Shown: positions 1 through 11,741 of the stretch, piece after piece
Layout: each line of letters starts with the position of its first letter
Position numbering within the stretch: the stretch's first letter is position 1
Assembly: GCA_037176845.1 (NCBI GenBank)
Contig: JAYKXP010000108.1
Coordinates: 101,191-165,190 of the forward strand
Origin: Paramarasmius palmivorus
Lineage: Eukaryota > Basidiomycota > Agaricomycetes > Agaricales > Marasmiaceae
DNA length: 64,000 nucleotides
Direction: 5' to 3'
Notes under the pieces: generated by a model
What the model was told of the DNA's origin: nothing
The model's input: the letters and a program-made list of their open reading frames with translations, nothing else
The model's database searches: none
Made by a program: the position numbers and the translations under genes

Positions 1-1091
1 CAAAAAACGTGCTTTCGATGGCGATTCCCAAAGGCTGTACCATGAAGAACCAAAAGCTTCCTCGTTTCCAAAACTCGAACGCGGAAGGCGAATGGGGATG
101 TGTACGAGTAATCGAGTATTCGCCTGTGGAATGGATGACGCCTGACAGGAAGAAAGCGATGCTCACTTGAACGAGAGCAGAGGCTTTGGTGTTCCGAGGT
201 AGGCGAAGGATACGGTGTGTTATGAAGGAAGCGTTTGACGAAAGGAACTACGAAAAAGATGCTTGTCAGACAAGTCAATAGAGCTCGAGAAGGAAAGACA
301 CGTACTCTGCGCATAATCTGGTGCCATGTCATCCTACAGAACCATCAGCAATAGACAACACTGGAAAGTGCAAGGGGAACGTACCCCCAGAAACGCCGTA
401 GACACCATGCATCATCAATGCTCCCAAATAATGGCCTCCAGACACCTTTAAACCCCAACAAAGCCATCCCTAATTCGTAGGCTGTCAAAGCCAGGCTCGC
501 TGGTAGGAATACACAAAGAGCGGCAGAGATACACGACGCAATGTACCATCCTAATCCATAGGAATGTATACCCTTGCTTCCGAGCTGGTTCGCAGGGTTC
601 GATTTAACGAGGATATCGTTGGCGGAGAGTAGGAGGACGAGGATGAGAACACGATGGAGAATCTCGCGGTGTTCTCTCGGTTGAGGTTTGGGGAGTAACT
701 TCGTTGGTTCATGTGTCCAGCCTGTTCCACGATAATTCGACGTCAACTCCAAAACCCATCCAATCCTTTCGTATAGCGCCCGTTCCTCCCACCGCTTCAC
801 ATCCCCTATCCGACGAAGTTCCTGGTGTACGTTTGGCGTAACGATGAGAAAGTCGGAAGCTGTGAGCCACTCGGACACCAGCCAGTGCCCCAAGGTCCAA
901 TCTATGTGAAGGAATCTCTTTTCAAGGGGTGTTGAACGGGTAATAGCGTAGGCGATGATGTAGGTGACGACACTGAAGCTGAGTCGACGTGTCCATAGGC
1001 TGGTTTCTGGTACGAGAACAAGAACAAGGATGATACGAGCGAGAACTATGTAGGGAATCCCAGACTTTAAAAACTGCCTGAGTAAAGTCAT
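1..1091 (-). CDS. Wax-synthase-domain membrane protein (3' end outside window)
   Basis: Exons on the minus strand: 1091-385, 333-306 and 247-1, where the window cuts it. The introns are 51 and 58 nt, both GT-AG. The first exon carries several hydrophobic segments and ends in a PLFGS..AW.LRRFWG motif. Splicing joins this to MTWHQIMRR, and the third exon gives FLSGVIHSTGEY. The series GS-x-x-x-AW-x-LRRFWG / WHQ / SG-x-x-H is the signature of the fungal wax synthase (membrane-bound acyltransferase-like) domain, also seen in proteins annotated near fungal terpenoid clusters. Its His lies in the spliced WHQ and in the later SGxxHS. The expected role is acyl transfer to a hydroxyl acceptor in the ER membrane; the substrate is unknown. 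About 330 residues are visible, and the family is usually 350-450 aa. The start is the first ATG of the open frame. Family call is firm, substrate is not. Confidence 0.85.
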
Positions 1092-2445
1092 GGCGTATTT
1101 TAAATGGTTTGGAGTGAGGGTATAACTTTTGAACTTTTGAATTACCTGCTGTGGACCGTTACCGATCAGCGCAGGGTCCCGTACTACATGTATACAGGCA
1201 GAACAGTACTACATGCTACGGATACCTACACACCACCCCGATACGACATGAACCGGCACACTCTCTCAAAAGGCTACGGACTCCCCTTATTCATCCGATA
1301 TACACCACCTTGTGCGCTTTTCGTCCGTCTGTAGCCATAGATCATGCACCAGAACATCCCTCCCGCGAATGAATGTGTAGATACGAACTTTATAGTCAAG
1401 AAACGCACTTGAACCCATTAAGAGTACCATGCTTCAATGTGATCATCTTCATCAGGGATCTGACATCCCTCGAGCCCCTTCAGCCCCGTCTAGTACCCCA
1501 GGACTCCTCTGTAGCCTCAATGCTGGTAGGCATTGGAGCGTCCGAAGTTGGTGTATTCACTTTGAATCAAGACTACCTCCAGGGAGTTCTGTCCAAATCT
1601 CCATCTTCCGACAGCGGTGGAGCTCTGCCTAGGGGCACATCGTCTGCTCGACATCTGCCCCATCGCTGATGATAGTAGCTGAATAGGGGTACAACGCCGA
1701 CGTTGACGCGTAAGGCATGTAAGGTACCGTGTTGTCGTCAATGCCCAACCAGATCCTAACACATGTGCATGACGGGCGATAGAGACACCGGTGCCGACTT
1801 CGAGTGCGAATAGAGATGACTCTGGAGCCAAGGTTCATGTCGCTGTTCATCAGGAATGACCCCTTTAAGCTTCGCCTCCTTCCCACCCTGCGGCACACCC
1901 TGCCAGTACTACATGCTAGCGGGAAGACCTCTGGCTCACAACTCACGTCGCCGAGTATTGTATCATCAGCGAGAAAGCAGGAACTGGTCGTAAACCTCGC
2001 GGCAATGACTGGTTTTGAATAGGGGTGAATCCGAGATGGTGGTGGTGTGTGATGTCAACTGAGAAATGATGAACATCCCGTTTAACCGAGTTAGAATGAG
2101 ACACATACTGGTCATGTTTTGGCCACGTCTCGTGGCTGGGTTTTACGAATCCTGATGGAAACAGGAAGAGGAAGAATGGTAACCTTCGACAGATGGGCAT
2201 CGTAGTTGCCTTTTAATCTCGGTGAAATGGGCGTCCTATGCAGAAACATTATCTTATCTATATATACTTGTCACGTTGATTGCCAGAATAGGAAATCTCA
2301 ACGGTCTAGGCCCTTTTTGTTCGCTTCGATGATGATGCGCATCAGCCTCCATCAGCCAGGTACTTGCTAATAGTGAGAATCATCAAGTCGAGGATGATAT
2401 ATTATGGTCTATGTATATGAACGTCCATCATGAATAGTGCTCAGC
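1092..2445. other. Gene-poor interval
   Basis: I see no convincing gene here. Several open frames of 60-105 codons overlap one another on both strands and show no domain, no coherent splice pattern and no promoter. A 15-nt string beginning CAGTACTACATG occurs twice, near 1204 and 1904, which may be a trace of old duplication. Confidence 0.5.
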
Positions 2446-3412
2446 TCAACAGAGACCCATCGCAAGTCCATTCAACCGCAGAAACGTGTCGATCTCCCAA
2501 TTCTTGTCAGGCCCATCTTTGTGAATATGCGTGGGATACGGAAGGAACTCCATGATCTTCAGCTGATGATCAACGTCGGAGATCATGAGTGGCATGTAGC
2601 CCTTTCCCAACGCGTCTTTTACGCGTTCAGCGGTAGGTCCGCCCATGGCAACGATATCCCTCGACATAAGCATTGCATCATGGAAACGCACGCGTTTGTC
2701 ATCATCTGCATGTTGGTCGTCAACCTCCACATCAAAACAAGCAATGTGAGTGGCAAATTTGGAATGGACAGGTCCTTTCCAGAGCTCTAAGGCGTGAAAT
2801 GCCTAGGACAATATCAGCAACGCGACAAAAGGAATTAAAATATACATACAGCATATTCAATGACATTGGAGTTACGCTTGAACCACGCGACAAGCACGTT
2901 GTCGTCGTAGTACACCTCTCCTTTGGCTAACTTGGCTGCCTTTTCCGCCGCCTGACGAGCTGAGATAGTTGCGTTCCATTTGCACTGAGCTTTGTGAGTT
3001 GGCCAATCGGCGCTGTGAACCTTATTTCTTAGTTAGTTTAAGTATAATTATGTATCTCACTCACACTTGACATTCTCGACTAGAAAAATACCATTGAGTG
3101 GTGTGACGAGGCACACATATGGCACGCACCTGCAGTAGCCCGTTTGACGGCATTTCGAGCAGAGCTGAAGTGGTTTTTCTACCAATGACACCTTTGTGCA
3201 ACTCTGGCCACCACATTTCGGCGCGATCCCTCCAATATCAGGGATAGCCTTCTGAACTTCTTGCCAAGTTGTGTGATGTTCCCCTTTGGAATGTTTGACG
3301 GTGATAACAGATTCCTAGTGGAAATGGGGTCAACATAAAGATTAACAAAATATGCAGGGCCTCTTACAGACGATAGAGAGACGTCAAAGTCGAAGTCGAA
3401 CCAAACTGCCAT
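2446..3412 (-). CDS. MYND-type zinc finger protein
   Basis: Five exons: 3412-3368, 3314-3130, 3079-3067, 3020-2850 and 2802-2446, giving 256 aa. Introns are 46-53 nt and every junction keeps frame. A MYND finger spans roughly residues 49-91: CGGQSC, LCSKC, GYCSRECQ, DWPTHKAQC. It is assembled from three exons, one of them only 13 nt, so single-exon searches miss it. MYND fingers bind zinc through a C-C-C-H pattern and usually mediate protein-protein contacts. The downstream segment (AWFKRN...YAAFHALELW) and the C-terminal half have no catalytic motif I recognise, and there is no SET domain. The start was chosen because it opens an in-frame 15-codon exon directly before a good donor. No signal peptide or TM segment is seen. 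A binding adaptor is inferred; the partner is unknown. Mushroom genomes carry many MYND-only paralogues of this type. Confidence 0.85.
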
Positions 3413-4963
3413 AGCTACTCTCCACGTTGTGGTCCTGAAGAAAGAAAGAGACAACGCCAAGCGCCCGCGTTTTCGGCTTTCGGCGTTACCTAGGGCCAGG
3501 GTTAGGCACGTGGTCGTGTCGGCCTGTTGATTCCGATCGGAATCCGAACCAACAAAACGCAGGACCCCTTCTCCTTACTACCACCATCGTCTCTTTCCCT
3601 GGACCTTGATACTCATGATGCACGACATGAAATTACCACTGGAATCAGGTTGATTGGAAGTAGAATGATCATGGGTCATGGCAAAGGGTCTGGGTAAGGT
3701 CATTGTTTTCTCATGTCGTCTTCTCTCGATTCATATTCTCCCCGCGTAACAGATATCAGAGGGATGGCTTTTAATATGCAAGAAGTTTGCTGGATCCGAG
3801 TTCAGGATGCTGTTTGTGCTGAAGAGAACAGCGTTTCCGAACCTGCAACATGCCAAGGTTGTGATGTGAGATATGCCTTCTTTCGATGTTCTATTGGCGA
3901 ACTAATGCCCAAATACTTACAGTGACTCTTCTCACACGCTTGTTCCGCCGAACCTAGAAAACTTTAGGGGACATCCCACGAATACGAGAAGGATCGATAT
4001 CGCCACAAATCTGTTCACAAACTTGCACAACCGAGCTGGGCCGAAATTAGTGTGGGTTGATTTCTCGAAGCAGGAACCTAGTTTTCGATGACGGTCTATA
4101 TCGTTTCAAGTGAGCTTCTTTGCAATCGAGAAGGGACAAGGCATTGACAGATAGCTAGCCTCACCTTGAGCGAGATAGCTGTATTATAAGCCTACCGTTG
4201 CGGATTATGAAGGGAACGAACCCATAGATTATGACAGTGGACACAGGGTGAGCTCCGATCCACTGTATGCCTCCTCTCACTAACTCTTCTGTGAAGCAGA
4301 AGCAAGTTTGCGATAACGAAAATCAACGAGTAGGGTGGTTCGTATGGATAGGAGCGTGGCAGGCGTTGTGTATGTGTGATTTGTGAGTCTGGATCTTTAC
4401 CCCACTCAGCTTCGATGGCTAACGCAGATTACCTTCACCTCTGCAGTAACGATGACTCGACCATGACCGCCCTTCATATAACCTGCCGACACAGTGTGGC
4501 TCGACGACATCAAGCATTGGCTATTCCTCTTCCGGAACTCAATGAATCCTCTCTCGTCCTTCTCGGTGAGCGTTTACCAAAGCCCAGGTTCATAACTTAA
4601 TTCTGATGCGCACGCTCGCTCAGCTGACCTGGACCCACATGCACCACTCAAACTCCTCCTCGGGAGATACAGACCGTTAGTGCTGTAGTCCGCTCGGTAT
4701 ATGAGCGGGGCTCTCAGAGGGAAAGTGGACTGGGTGTACCGCTCGACACTTGCACATTCACGAGGGCTAGGGTATGGCCGAGGCCTGTCCAGGGGGTCTT
4801 CACCCGACCTTCAGGGTTCCGGAACGAAATGCGTCATGGGACAACGTCACGCCACCGCTCCACTTTCTCTGCCGACGCGAAAGAATAAATACCGGTTCCA
4901 GAGCGACAACTTGTCTACTTACCTTTTACCCACTTTTTCCCCTTGACTTCCTTTTCCCTCGAC
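3413..4963. other. Interval without a recognised gene
   Basis: Only short overlapping frames of 60-80 codons are present, with no domain and no splice chain. The last 80 bases before 4964 are CT-rich with an AATAAATA stretch near 4884, consistent with the promoter and leader of the next plus-strand gene. Confidence 0.5.
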
Positions 4964-5499
4964 ATGATGAAGACCGAGTCCTCTCTCTCCCAGAAGGCTT
5001 TGGGAAAGAAGCCTGCTACTGAACGAACTGCTCTTAGTGTCGGTATGTCGTTCTTGATCCTCTGACCAGACCGATGGAACTGATATCGGATCTTCTTTAG
5101 CTACCACAAACGCTAGAGCTACGCGTCTGAGTATTGACGAGGAAACAAAGAATTATCCATCTGAGGGCGACTGTGAGTTATCGCCTTCCTCTTCCGGTCC
5201 TTCACTACTCACCTCCGTGAACAGCCACCGCCTCTGGAGGTTACGGTTCTGCGAGTAACGTGTGGTCTGACAAGGCCCAGCGTGGCAACGAAACCTACCT
5301 TAGCAGCGTTCAGGAACGTTACACCCCGGTCTCCAGCGCCCTCAATTCACCATGGAACTCCTATCCTGGTACTCCGAGGATCTCGAGGCCAGCTACGCCT
5401 GTGTTTGAGGATACTCCTACGAAGTCTGGTTTAAGGAAAGAGGTCAGAGATGCTCAGGCTGGTGGAGCAGTCGACAGCAGTCTCACAGTTGGAGCGTGA
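4964..5499 (+). CDS. Small Ser/Thr/Pro-rich protein of unknown function
   Basis: Three exons: 4964-5042, 5101-5172 and 5225-5499, giving 141 aa. Introns are 58 nt (GTATGT...TTTAG) and 52 nt (GTGAGT...ACAG), and the phases fit without any stop. The product is hydrophilic with no signal peptide or membrane segment. The N-terminus is Lys/Ser/Thr-rich. The middle has SASNVW and the C-terminal half is rich in SP/TP pairs (NSPW, PGTPR, PATPVFEDTPTKSG), which are potential proline-directed kinase sites. The second of two tandem ATGs (4967) could equally be the start. A CT-rich tract precedes the start, as in many basidiomycete promoters. I do not recognise the family. The model is supported by intron phase and composition rather than homology. 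Confidence 0.6.
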
Positions 5500-6751
5500 G
5501 AGGATCATCTAAATCAACCCGATAAGGTATGACCGGTTGTCTTCCCTGGCCTCGGTTGAACCCAGTGCTCACATTCGTGTCCAGACCCCCGGACCATCAA
5601 GCTGATAACACTGTATTTCTATCTCGATGCATCAGTGATAAGATTCACGTATCATTGCCTCGCTGCACTCCCACACTCAAATCTTGTACACTACCATAGG
5701 AAGGAAAATTCATTGTTTATCCCTAATCCACCACTGCGCTTCCTCCTCACACGCAGTTCCGGTTCTCTATCCTCCGACATTGTGCGCCCTCCGTCGACGA
5801 CGGAAAATCGTGTCTTATGGGCGTTGAGTTCTGAAAACACTGCCTAACTGGCGGCATATATTTTTTGGCGCGTCAATGCTGTTGAAGTCGGTGCCGTCGT
5901 TGGGCGCTATGTCGGCATGCGTTCATTATGAGGCTCTTCTGGCATAGCCGTACTGTGGTCGTGCTGCTGCCTGCTGGTGAATCGCGTTATCCTGCACGCT
6001 ACCTGTAGGTCGCCGAGCGGTATATTTTGAGAAGACCGATAGGTGCGGTCCTCAGTTGACTAATGTAGATTGTATTTGGGATTGATTGTCTCCCCAGTAA
6101 CTGCAGGTGGGGCACCTGCGTGTCCGTAGCAACACTTCAATAGCTTTCGCTCGACGATCTCCACTCTATGACCTATGATTTGCGAAGATATTTCACCTCC
6201 ATCGGTTGATAACAACAACCGAGAATCGCCTATGGGCACTGTCGAATCGCTTCTGTCTTTTCCGCGTGAAGAACATAGAGATCCTTTGTTGGGCATATTC
6301 ACTTGCCATTTATGTTCAGGCCAGATTGTTCTGTTGCACTGGGATGTCCGTCGTCTTCGCGGTTTGGTGGAGTTCGACTAGATACCCCACGGGTGCCTCA
6401 TGGACGGCAATCAAACTAGCGTCCCCATGTCATTTCATCGGCGCTAGTCTGAACACCGCGATGCGAATCTTTATTCGTGGTTCTCTTCTGCATCCTACCA
6501 GGATATCAGACCCTATTGGATCCTAGGTTCGCTAGAGGGGTCTCATCTTCAGTCAGGTGGTAACAGAAAACGTAGAAGAACAGCCCACGAGTCTTCAGTG
6601 GTCACCGGCAGGTAGACTCGAAGATCAACAGGACTCGTGGCAAACACGATCGAGTCTTACGATCGCTAGTCCCACAGCGCAAGCTATGCCGGCGCTCATA
6701 ACTTGCCAGATCTCCGAGCACTTCGACCCGTTGAAAGCAAAAGAATGTCTG
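5500..6751. other. Intergenic interval
   Basis: No supported gene. One frame at 6206-6526 encodes a hydrophobic stretch, but it has no partner exons and no family motif. The rest has only short shadows. Confidence 0.45.
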
Positions 6752-6759
6752 TATAAAAA
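6752..6759 (+). promoter_or_regulatory. TATA box
   Basis: TATAAAAA lies 70 bp upstream of the membrane-protein start at 6822, a usual distance for a fungal TATA element with a short leader. Confidence 0.5.
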
Positions 6760-6821
6760 CCTGTGTCGCTCCAGAAGCTCCCCTCGCTTTTCAGCAACCC
6801 CATTCTCGCCTCCCATCCGCC

Positions 6822-8799
6822 ATGTCGACCATAGGCAGCTGCCTTGCTGCGAATCCAGACGTATCAGGGATCGGCGTTCGTCTTGCCGTCTACGCACAAA
6901 CATTTCTCTCCTTCGCGCCAGCATTCCTCTTCACCGCCGATGGAGAACTCGACGTAGAAGAAGAGAAAGTCCTCTTCGCGATATATGCACCACTCCTCCT
7001 ATCCTCAATGGCACTGCTTGTGACGACCGTATTCCAGCAAGTGACCTCCGGCTTAGGGAACCACTATATGTTATTGGTATTGAAAATGATGTGGATGATG
7101 AACGTCAGCGCTGTCGTTGTATGCGTAGCCCCAACACTGGCGTGGTTTCGACGCCCAGTGCCAATGCTTCCCAAGGTACGAAACAAACTCACGTATTGAG
7201 TATAGAATAGAGTACTCACATCTCGTTTTACAGTCATCGTCCACTGCGACAGGGCAGTCCACAGCGCTTAAATACGTCCGAGAGAGATACTTGCTATTCT
7301 GGTGGCCACGCCGAAAGAGCCAGCTCCTGGAGGTTTTACTCGTGAGCTTGTGCATCACGGGGATGTCTGTTCTTGGTTTGTGGCACTGGAGTATACTTCA
7401 TATTGGCGGAATCAACGAGGACTTGAATCCTTCCCAGTGCTTCGACCAGATTCGGACCACGGTTCTTTTTACGACTATCCCGATCACCAACGAGCTCAAT
7501 CGACGACTCTCGCTGGTATTCTACGCCATAATGGTCCCTCCGATAATCAATGTTGCATTGATGGTAATATTCATCAACGTTTTCGAGTGGGGCCTAGTAA
7601 CACCGGCAAGGAAGCTTTGGCATGGCTTTAGGGATAGATTCCTTGGCGGCGACCGCAGTCAGTCACTACCTTTCTCCTCACCAATCCTGCATGCGCTCTC
7701 AGGACATGGCCATGACATGAGACGTACTGAGCACAGTGATGTTCTGGAATCAATACCCCCAATCACACAATGCTCTACTGCTATATCTAATTTCCAACTC
7801 GACCATACTCCGAAATCCAACCTTCGACTCGACACCGATGTCGAGGCTGCACCGAACCAGGCTAGCCCAACCCCGTCCACAAAGGGCAAACATCTCTACG
7901 ATTTCTTGTTCGAGACATACACAATATGTCGGACCTGGCTAGATTTTTTCCCGCTCAAACATTTCCTAGCTATATCATTTCCTTTCTTAATAGCCTTCCA
8001 AACGGCAGTCGACATCGAAATGTCGATTGATCTGAATTTACATCTCATGGGCAACCTAGAAGAAGACCAATGGACGTTTGGTCAAATCCTCGCTCTCCTT
8101 CTCGTCGTAGCGCCTGCTCTCCGTGTGGGGCAAATACTTCTTGAGCAGACATTTTTAGGAAGTCATATCCGAAAATGGGCCTCAAAGACCCAGGGATGCC
8201 ACAGTGCACTTGACTTGTCCTGGTTCATGCGTGGACTTCTGACAAGGAGCGAGTGGCGTTCGCTGCACGAAACCATTTTCAACAACATTTGCCTAGCACA
8301 GTTCGCTTGCACACAACTCGGAGATGCCACCAACGTTGTCGCCTTTCAGGGAATATTTGCGTTGGAATGGCATCTTTTATTAGCAATCAGCCAATTCAAG
8401 GCTGTTGACCAGGTGTTCACTTTCTACACCAAACCTCTTCCCAGCATTCCCTCGGAGTCTGAACCTCCGAAACAAACTAGTTCTGATGAAGAAGCCCCCA
8501 AATTCCTCGCGGACAATCCGCTAAAGATCCTCAAAATATCGCTCATAGGTGCTCGGGACAGTGTTTCAATCGCTCAAAGCGTGCGATTTTCAGACGTCAC
8601 GGAGCGCGAGCGCTATCGAGAGGGAGCAGTCGTACTGGCATGTCTGATGGATACATTGTATTCAGCATTGAAAGCTGTGGAGCGACTCGAGGTGAAAGAT
8701 GTTTTACAAAGGCAATCAAACCATGGTGCTGGGCCCCAGGAGAGGACGGGACAGCTGAATTCTGATGTTTCATTCTGTGGGGTTCCGGAGTCGTTGTGA
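6822..8799 (+). CDS. Multi-pass membrane protein of a mushroom-expanded family
   Basis: Two exons: 6822-7175 and 7234-8799, giving 639 aa, with one 58-nt intron. The N-terminus (SCLAANPDVSGIGVR.A.YAQ) is the hallmark of a large agaricomycete family of uncharacterised integral membrane proteins. Hydrophobic segments lie at about residues 20-40, 50-70, 80-105, 135-160 and 170-215. A polar loop with many Ser/Pro/Asp follows, then further hydrophobic segments around the NLHLMGNLEEDQWTFGQIL motif. The same NRHLMG/NLHLIG-x-x-EED motif occurs in the three tandem genes at 26-33 kb, as does the intron after the first ~110 codons, so this is a distant homologue. It has a longer hydrophilic C-terminus and lacks their 218-nt last exon. 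Function unknown; location in a membrane is inferred from composition. Confidence 0.8.
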
Positions 8800-9205
8800 C
8801 CCATTTAAACCTTTTCAATGCCTTATTCTTATCCAAACCACTCCAATTTCTGTATCTCCAAATCAATGTATTTGTAGTGTTAGAGCCTGGAGCTCTTGTA
8901 TCTTCAACCATGCACTCTAAGATGCGGTTGTCAATGTTAAACCTATCCCAATTTTCAACTCTTGGTCTAACCAAGATCTAACACGTGCTTACTACCTGTT
9001 GAGGGATTGATATAATTTCTCCTTGAATTCGGCGGCTAGTACTCATTAACATCAATGCGTATCCGTAGTTAATGTAAGTGATTCCGCTAGCTCATACGTA
9101 TACTAAATAATAGTCCGATGATAGATAAACGAATGTGTGAGGCAAATGTTCAATGTAGTGTAGCAAAACAACAGCGAGGTCAACAGTGGCGAGGATACGC
9201 CGTCA
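8800..9205. other. Convergent 3' flank
   Basis: AT-rich spacer between the 3' ends of the plus-strand membrane gene and the minus-strand GH5 gene. No additional gene is seen. Confidence 0.5.
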
Positions 9206-11741
9206 TCATAATGTAGGTGGTGGAGTAGGTTGAGGTTCTCGGCGTGCAACTCCACAAACAGGTGGTACAGCAGCATTGTCGCCGGCCCAGATATCTGGAT
9301 ATGTGCATCCTTGAATGGGAACCATGGCGCCTGCTTGGTCATTGGGATTAGCCCATCCATTTCCGACATCGACTGTCTTTGTGGGCTTGACGCCGGATAT
9401 GGTAAGGGTTCCACCAGTCAAGGTGGGCACGGGTCCTGTCGCAGTGTATCGTGGTAGGGTAGACGGGCTGCCGGCGTTGCGAATCGATGCAGGCGGCCAA
9501 GGGTACTGAGCGTAGTTGACATCACCGCTACCTGGTTGGATTGCTCGGTTGAAAGCAGCAGAGTCACCACAGAAGCCATCGGCTTCACGAGGATCCGTAG
9601 GCATCCAACCGTTCTCGAGTCCAAGCTGGTAAGACCAAGCAGGGGTCTCTACCTTCCCAGAGACGGAGGAGTTGCCGATCTTCCAAGTCCAGAAGAAATA
9701 ATTCTAGGATCAAGGGTCAGGGAGACGTACGTCGAGAGAAGACGAGAAACTTACGTGAAGAGCGTCCATAGAAGCCATAGCGAACTGCTTGATGCCCTCC
9801 TTCCTCTCAGGAGTAAAGTTCTGCCAATCCGTGTACTTTTGACAGGAGCCAACACGTGGGCGACTCTCGGGCACGTAACTTCCATCGTAACGGACGCCTT
9901 CTTCGACACCATTGAGGAACAGACCGCAATCGTTGATAGCGTTGCTGTATTCTCCGTTGGTAGTCAAGCCGAAATTGTTCAGGCGATCCTTGACATTTTG
10001 GGCCCAGTAATCGCATGGCTGCCTCGTGCGTTCGCTCCAATCTTGATCTACCTGGTCGCCGAACGCGATATATGGGTGATAATCGAGGGCAAGACGGTGA
10101 GCGTTCGGAAGGAAGTTGTCCCAATCACCCCAACTACGGAAACCTTCATGAATGGAGACCCATGCGCCATCATTTGAGCCAGTGACTTCTCTAACAACAC
10201 GATAGGCTTCCGCGTGGCTGAATGTATTCATCAGAGGATATCTATGGAACCGCTGGATGACGTGAACTTACAATGATTCGAGCTGTTCTGCACCAATGAA
10301 GGGCTCTCTGGGCTCGTTGAGAACGCCGAACATAGTGACGACATCACGGTACTGTGGCTGGTGAATAAATTCGGCGAGGATTCGGATGTAGTCGAGCGTG
10401 CGTTGGGCATTGGCGTATCCCATTGGGCCGTTCATCATGTTCACACCAGCGTTCAGCCTTCCTGAGTGATTCCAGTTGTTTTGGCTACCTGGAACGGCAT
10501 GGAGATCGAGGTTGATTCGCAAGCCGTATTTGCGAGCCCAGCCAATGGCTTTGAGGAAGTACCTATCAAAGAGAATGTTAGCTGCCGTATATCAAGGAAT
10601 GGAAGCACTCACTTCCAGGCCACCTTTGGCAGGAAAGGCTCGCCCTCCTGAACGTCGATAGCCCAGTACGGGATAGGGATACGAACGTAATTCAAGCCAG
10701 CACTAGCAATTTCTGCGAAGTCCCTTTCGGTCTAATATGTCTGTTAGTATCGGCTATGAGAAAAAGATCGAGGTAAGCTCACGATAAATGTCTTGTAGTG
10801 GTCCTCAATCTGTTCCAGTCCACCACGATCGGGATGAGCCCTGATAGCGGCATGTAGGGTGTATTCGTCTACAGCTTTTGGTGTAACGTCCGAGTACTTC
10901 TCAAAAAGGGCAGGGGCGCTAATGAATGTGTCAGACCGAGTAGACATGACAGAGGATACGACACTTGCATAAACTAGGGGGTATCTCGTTAGTACTGGAA
11001 TGAAGGAAGACATGGACAACACTTACAGGTTCAAGGTTTAGCCAACCGCCGACATTGACACTAAGAACAGTGTTAGTGAACGATGCCACGATATGTACCC
11101 GAGTATGGCTCGTACCCTCTGACCCTATCCACACCATAATTGAATGACTCGTTCAAAGCTGGGGTCCAAGATTGAGCTTTGGCACCGTTGTTGAATGGGT
11201 CATTCGGATCATAGTACCAATGACCACCGTGTTGATTTGAGTAGGTGAACTTGGTACCATCCTCCAGTGTAACTTCACTTCCATCACCACCAGTAACCGC
11301 TAAGACAACACCTCCATCCGACCCATTGTCCCCATCAGAATCCGAGTCTGTGCCCGTGTGAGAGTTTGAAGAAGAGCCTGACGAGCCGTTGTGATCCTTC
11401 TTCCTCGTGCCGAAATATGCACCGAGAATGATGGCAAGAATGACGAGGATACCGGCGACGACTGAACCAATGATGATAGCTTTCCGTCTTGAAGTTTTCT
11501 GAGACACCGCACCACTCTTCTCGTCCATTTGCGGGGAGGCAGCTTCGCGATCTGAAGCAGCATAGTACGTTTCACGACCAGGGTTCAAGGGGCGTTCGGA
11601 GGAAGCATATTGGGAATCGCGACCGGCGGAAAGAAAGGAATCGCGATAGGGAGAGTCGACGCCTTGGCCGAAGAATCGTTGTTGTGGGTCGGGCGAGGCA
11701 GCGTCCTCTGGGAGAAGGGGAGCACGTGTCGGATCAGCCAT
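9206..11741 (-). CDS. Membrane-anchored GH5 (subfamily 9) exo-beta-1,3-glucanase
   Basis: Eight exons: 11741-11116, 11060-11027, 10973-10960, 10918-10783, 10731-10613, 10562-10272, 10217-9755 and 9703-9206, giving 726 aa. Residues 1-87 are a polar cytoplasmic tail, 88-111 a single TM segment preceded by SRRK (type II anchor), and 112-165 a Ser/Asp/Gly linker. The GH5 barrel follows: VNVGGWLNLEP, YVRIPIPYWA, DLHAVPGSQN, then VLNEPRE with acid/base Glu about residue 393, and NGEYSNAINDC with nucleophile Glu about 496. The C-terminal 100 residues are Pro/Thr-rich. The enzyme releases glucose from non-reducing ends of beta-1,3-glucan and is likely used in cell-wall remodelling at the plasma membrane. 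The 14-nt third exon and its 41-nt following intron are the least certain part. A 54-nt intron (11755-11808) probably sits in the 5' leader. Confidence 0.92.

Noticed and set aside
1373..1946. Several overlapping frames of about 100 codons
   Set aside because: Four mutually overlapping frames on both strands with no splice or domain support; at most one could be real and none stands out.
9536..10177. 213-codon plus-strand frame
   Set aside because: It is antisense to GH5 exons 7 and 8, which carry clear homology and catalytic motifs.
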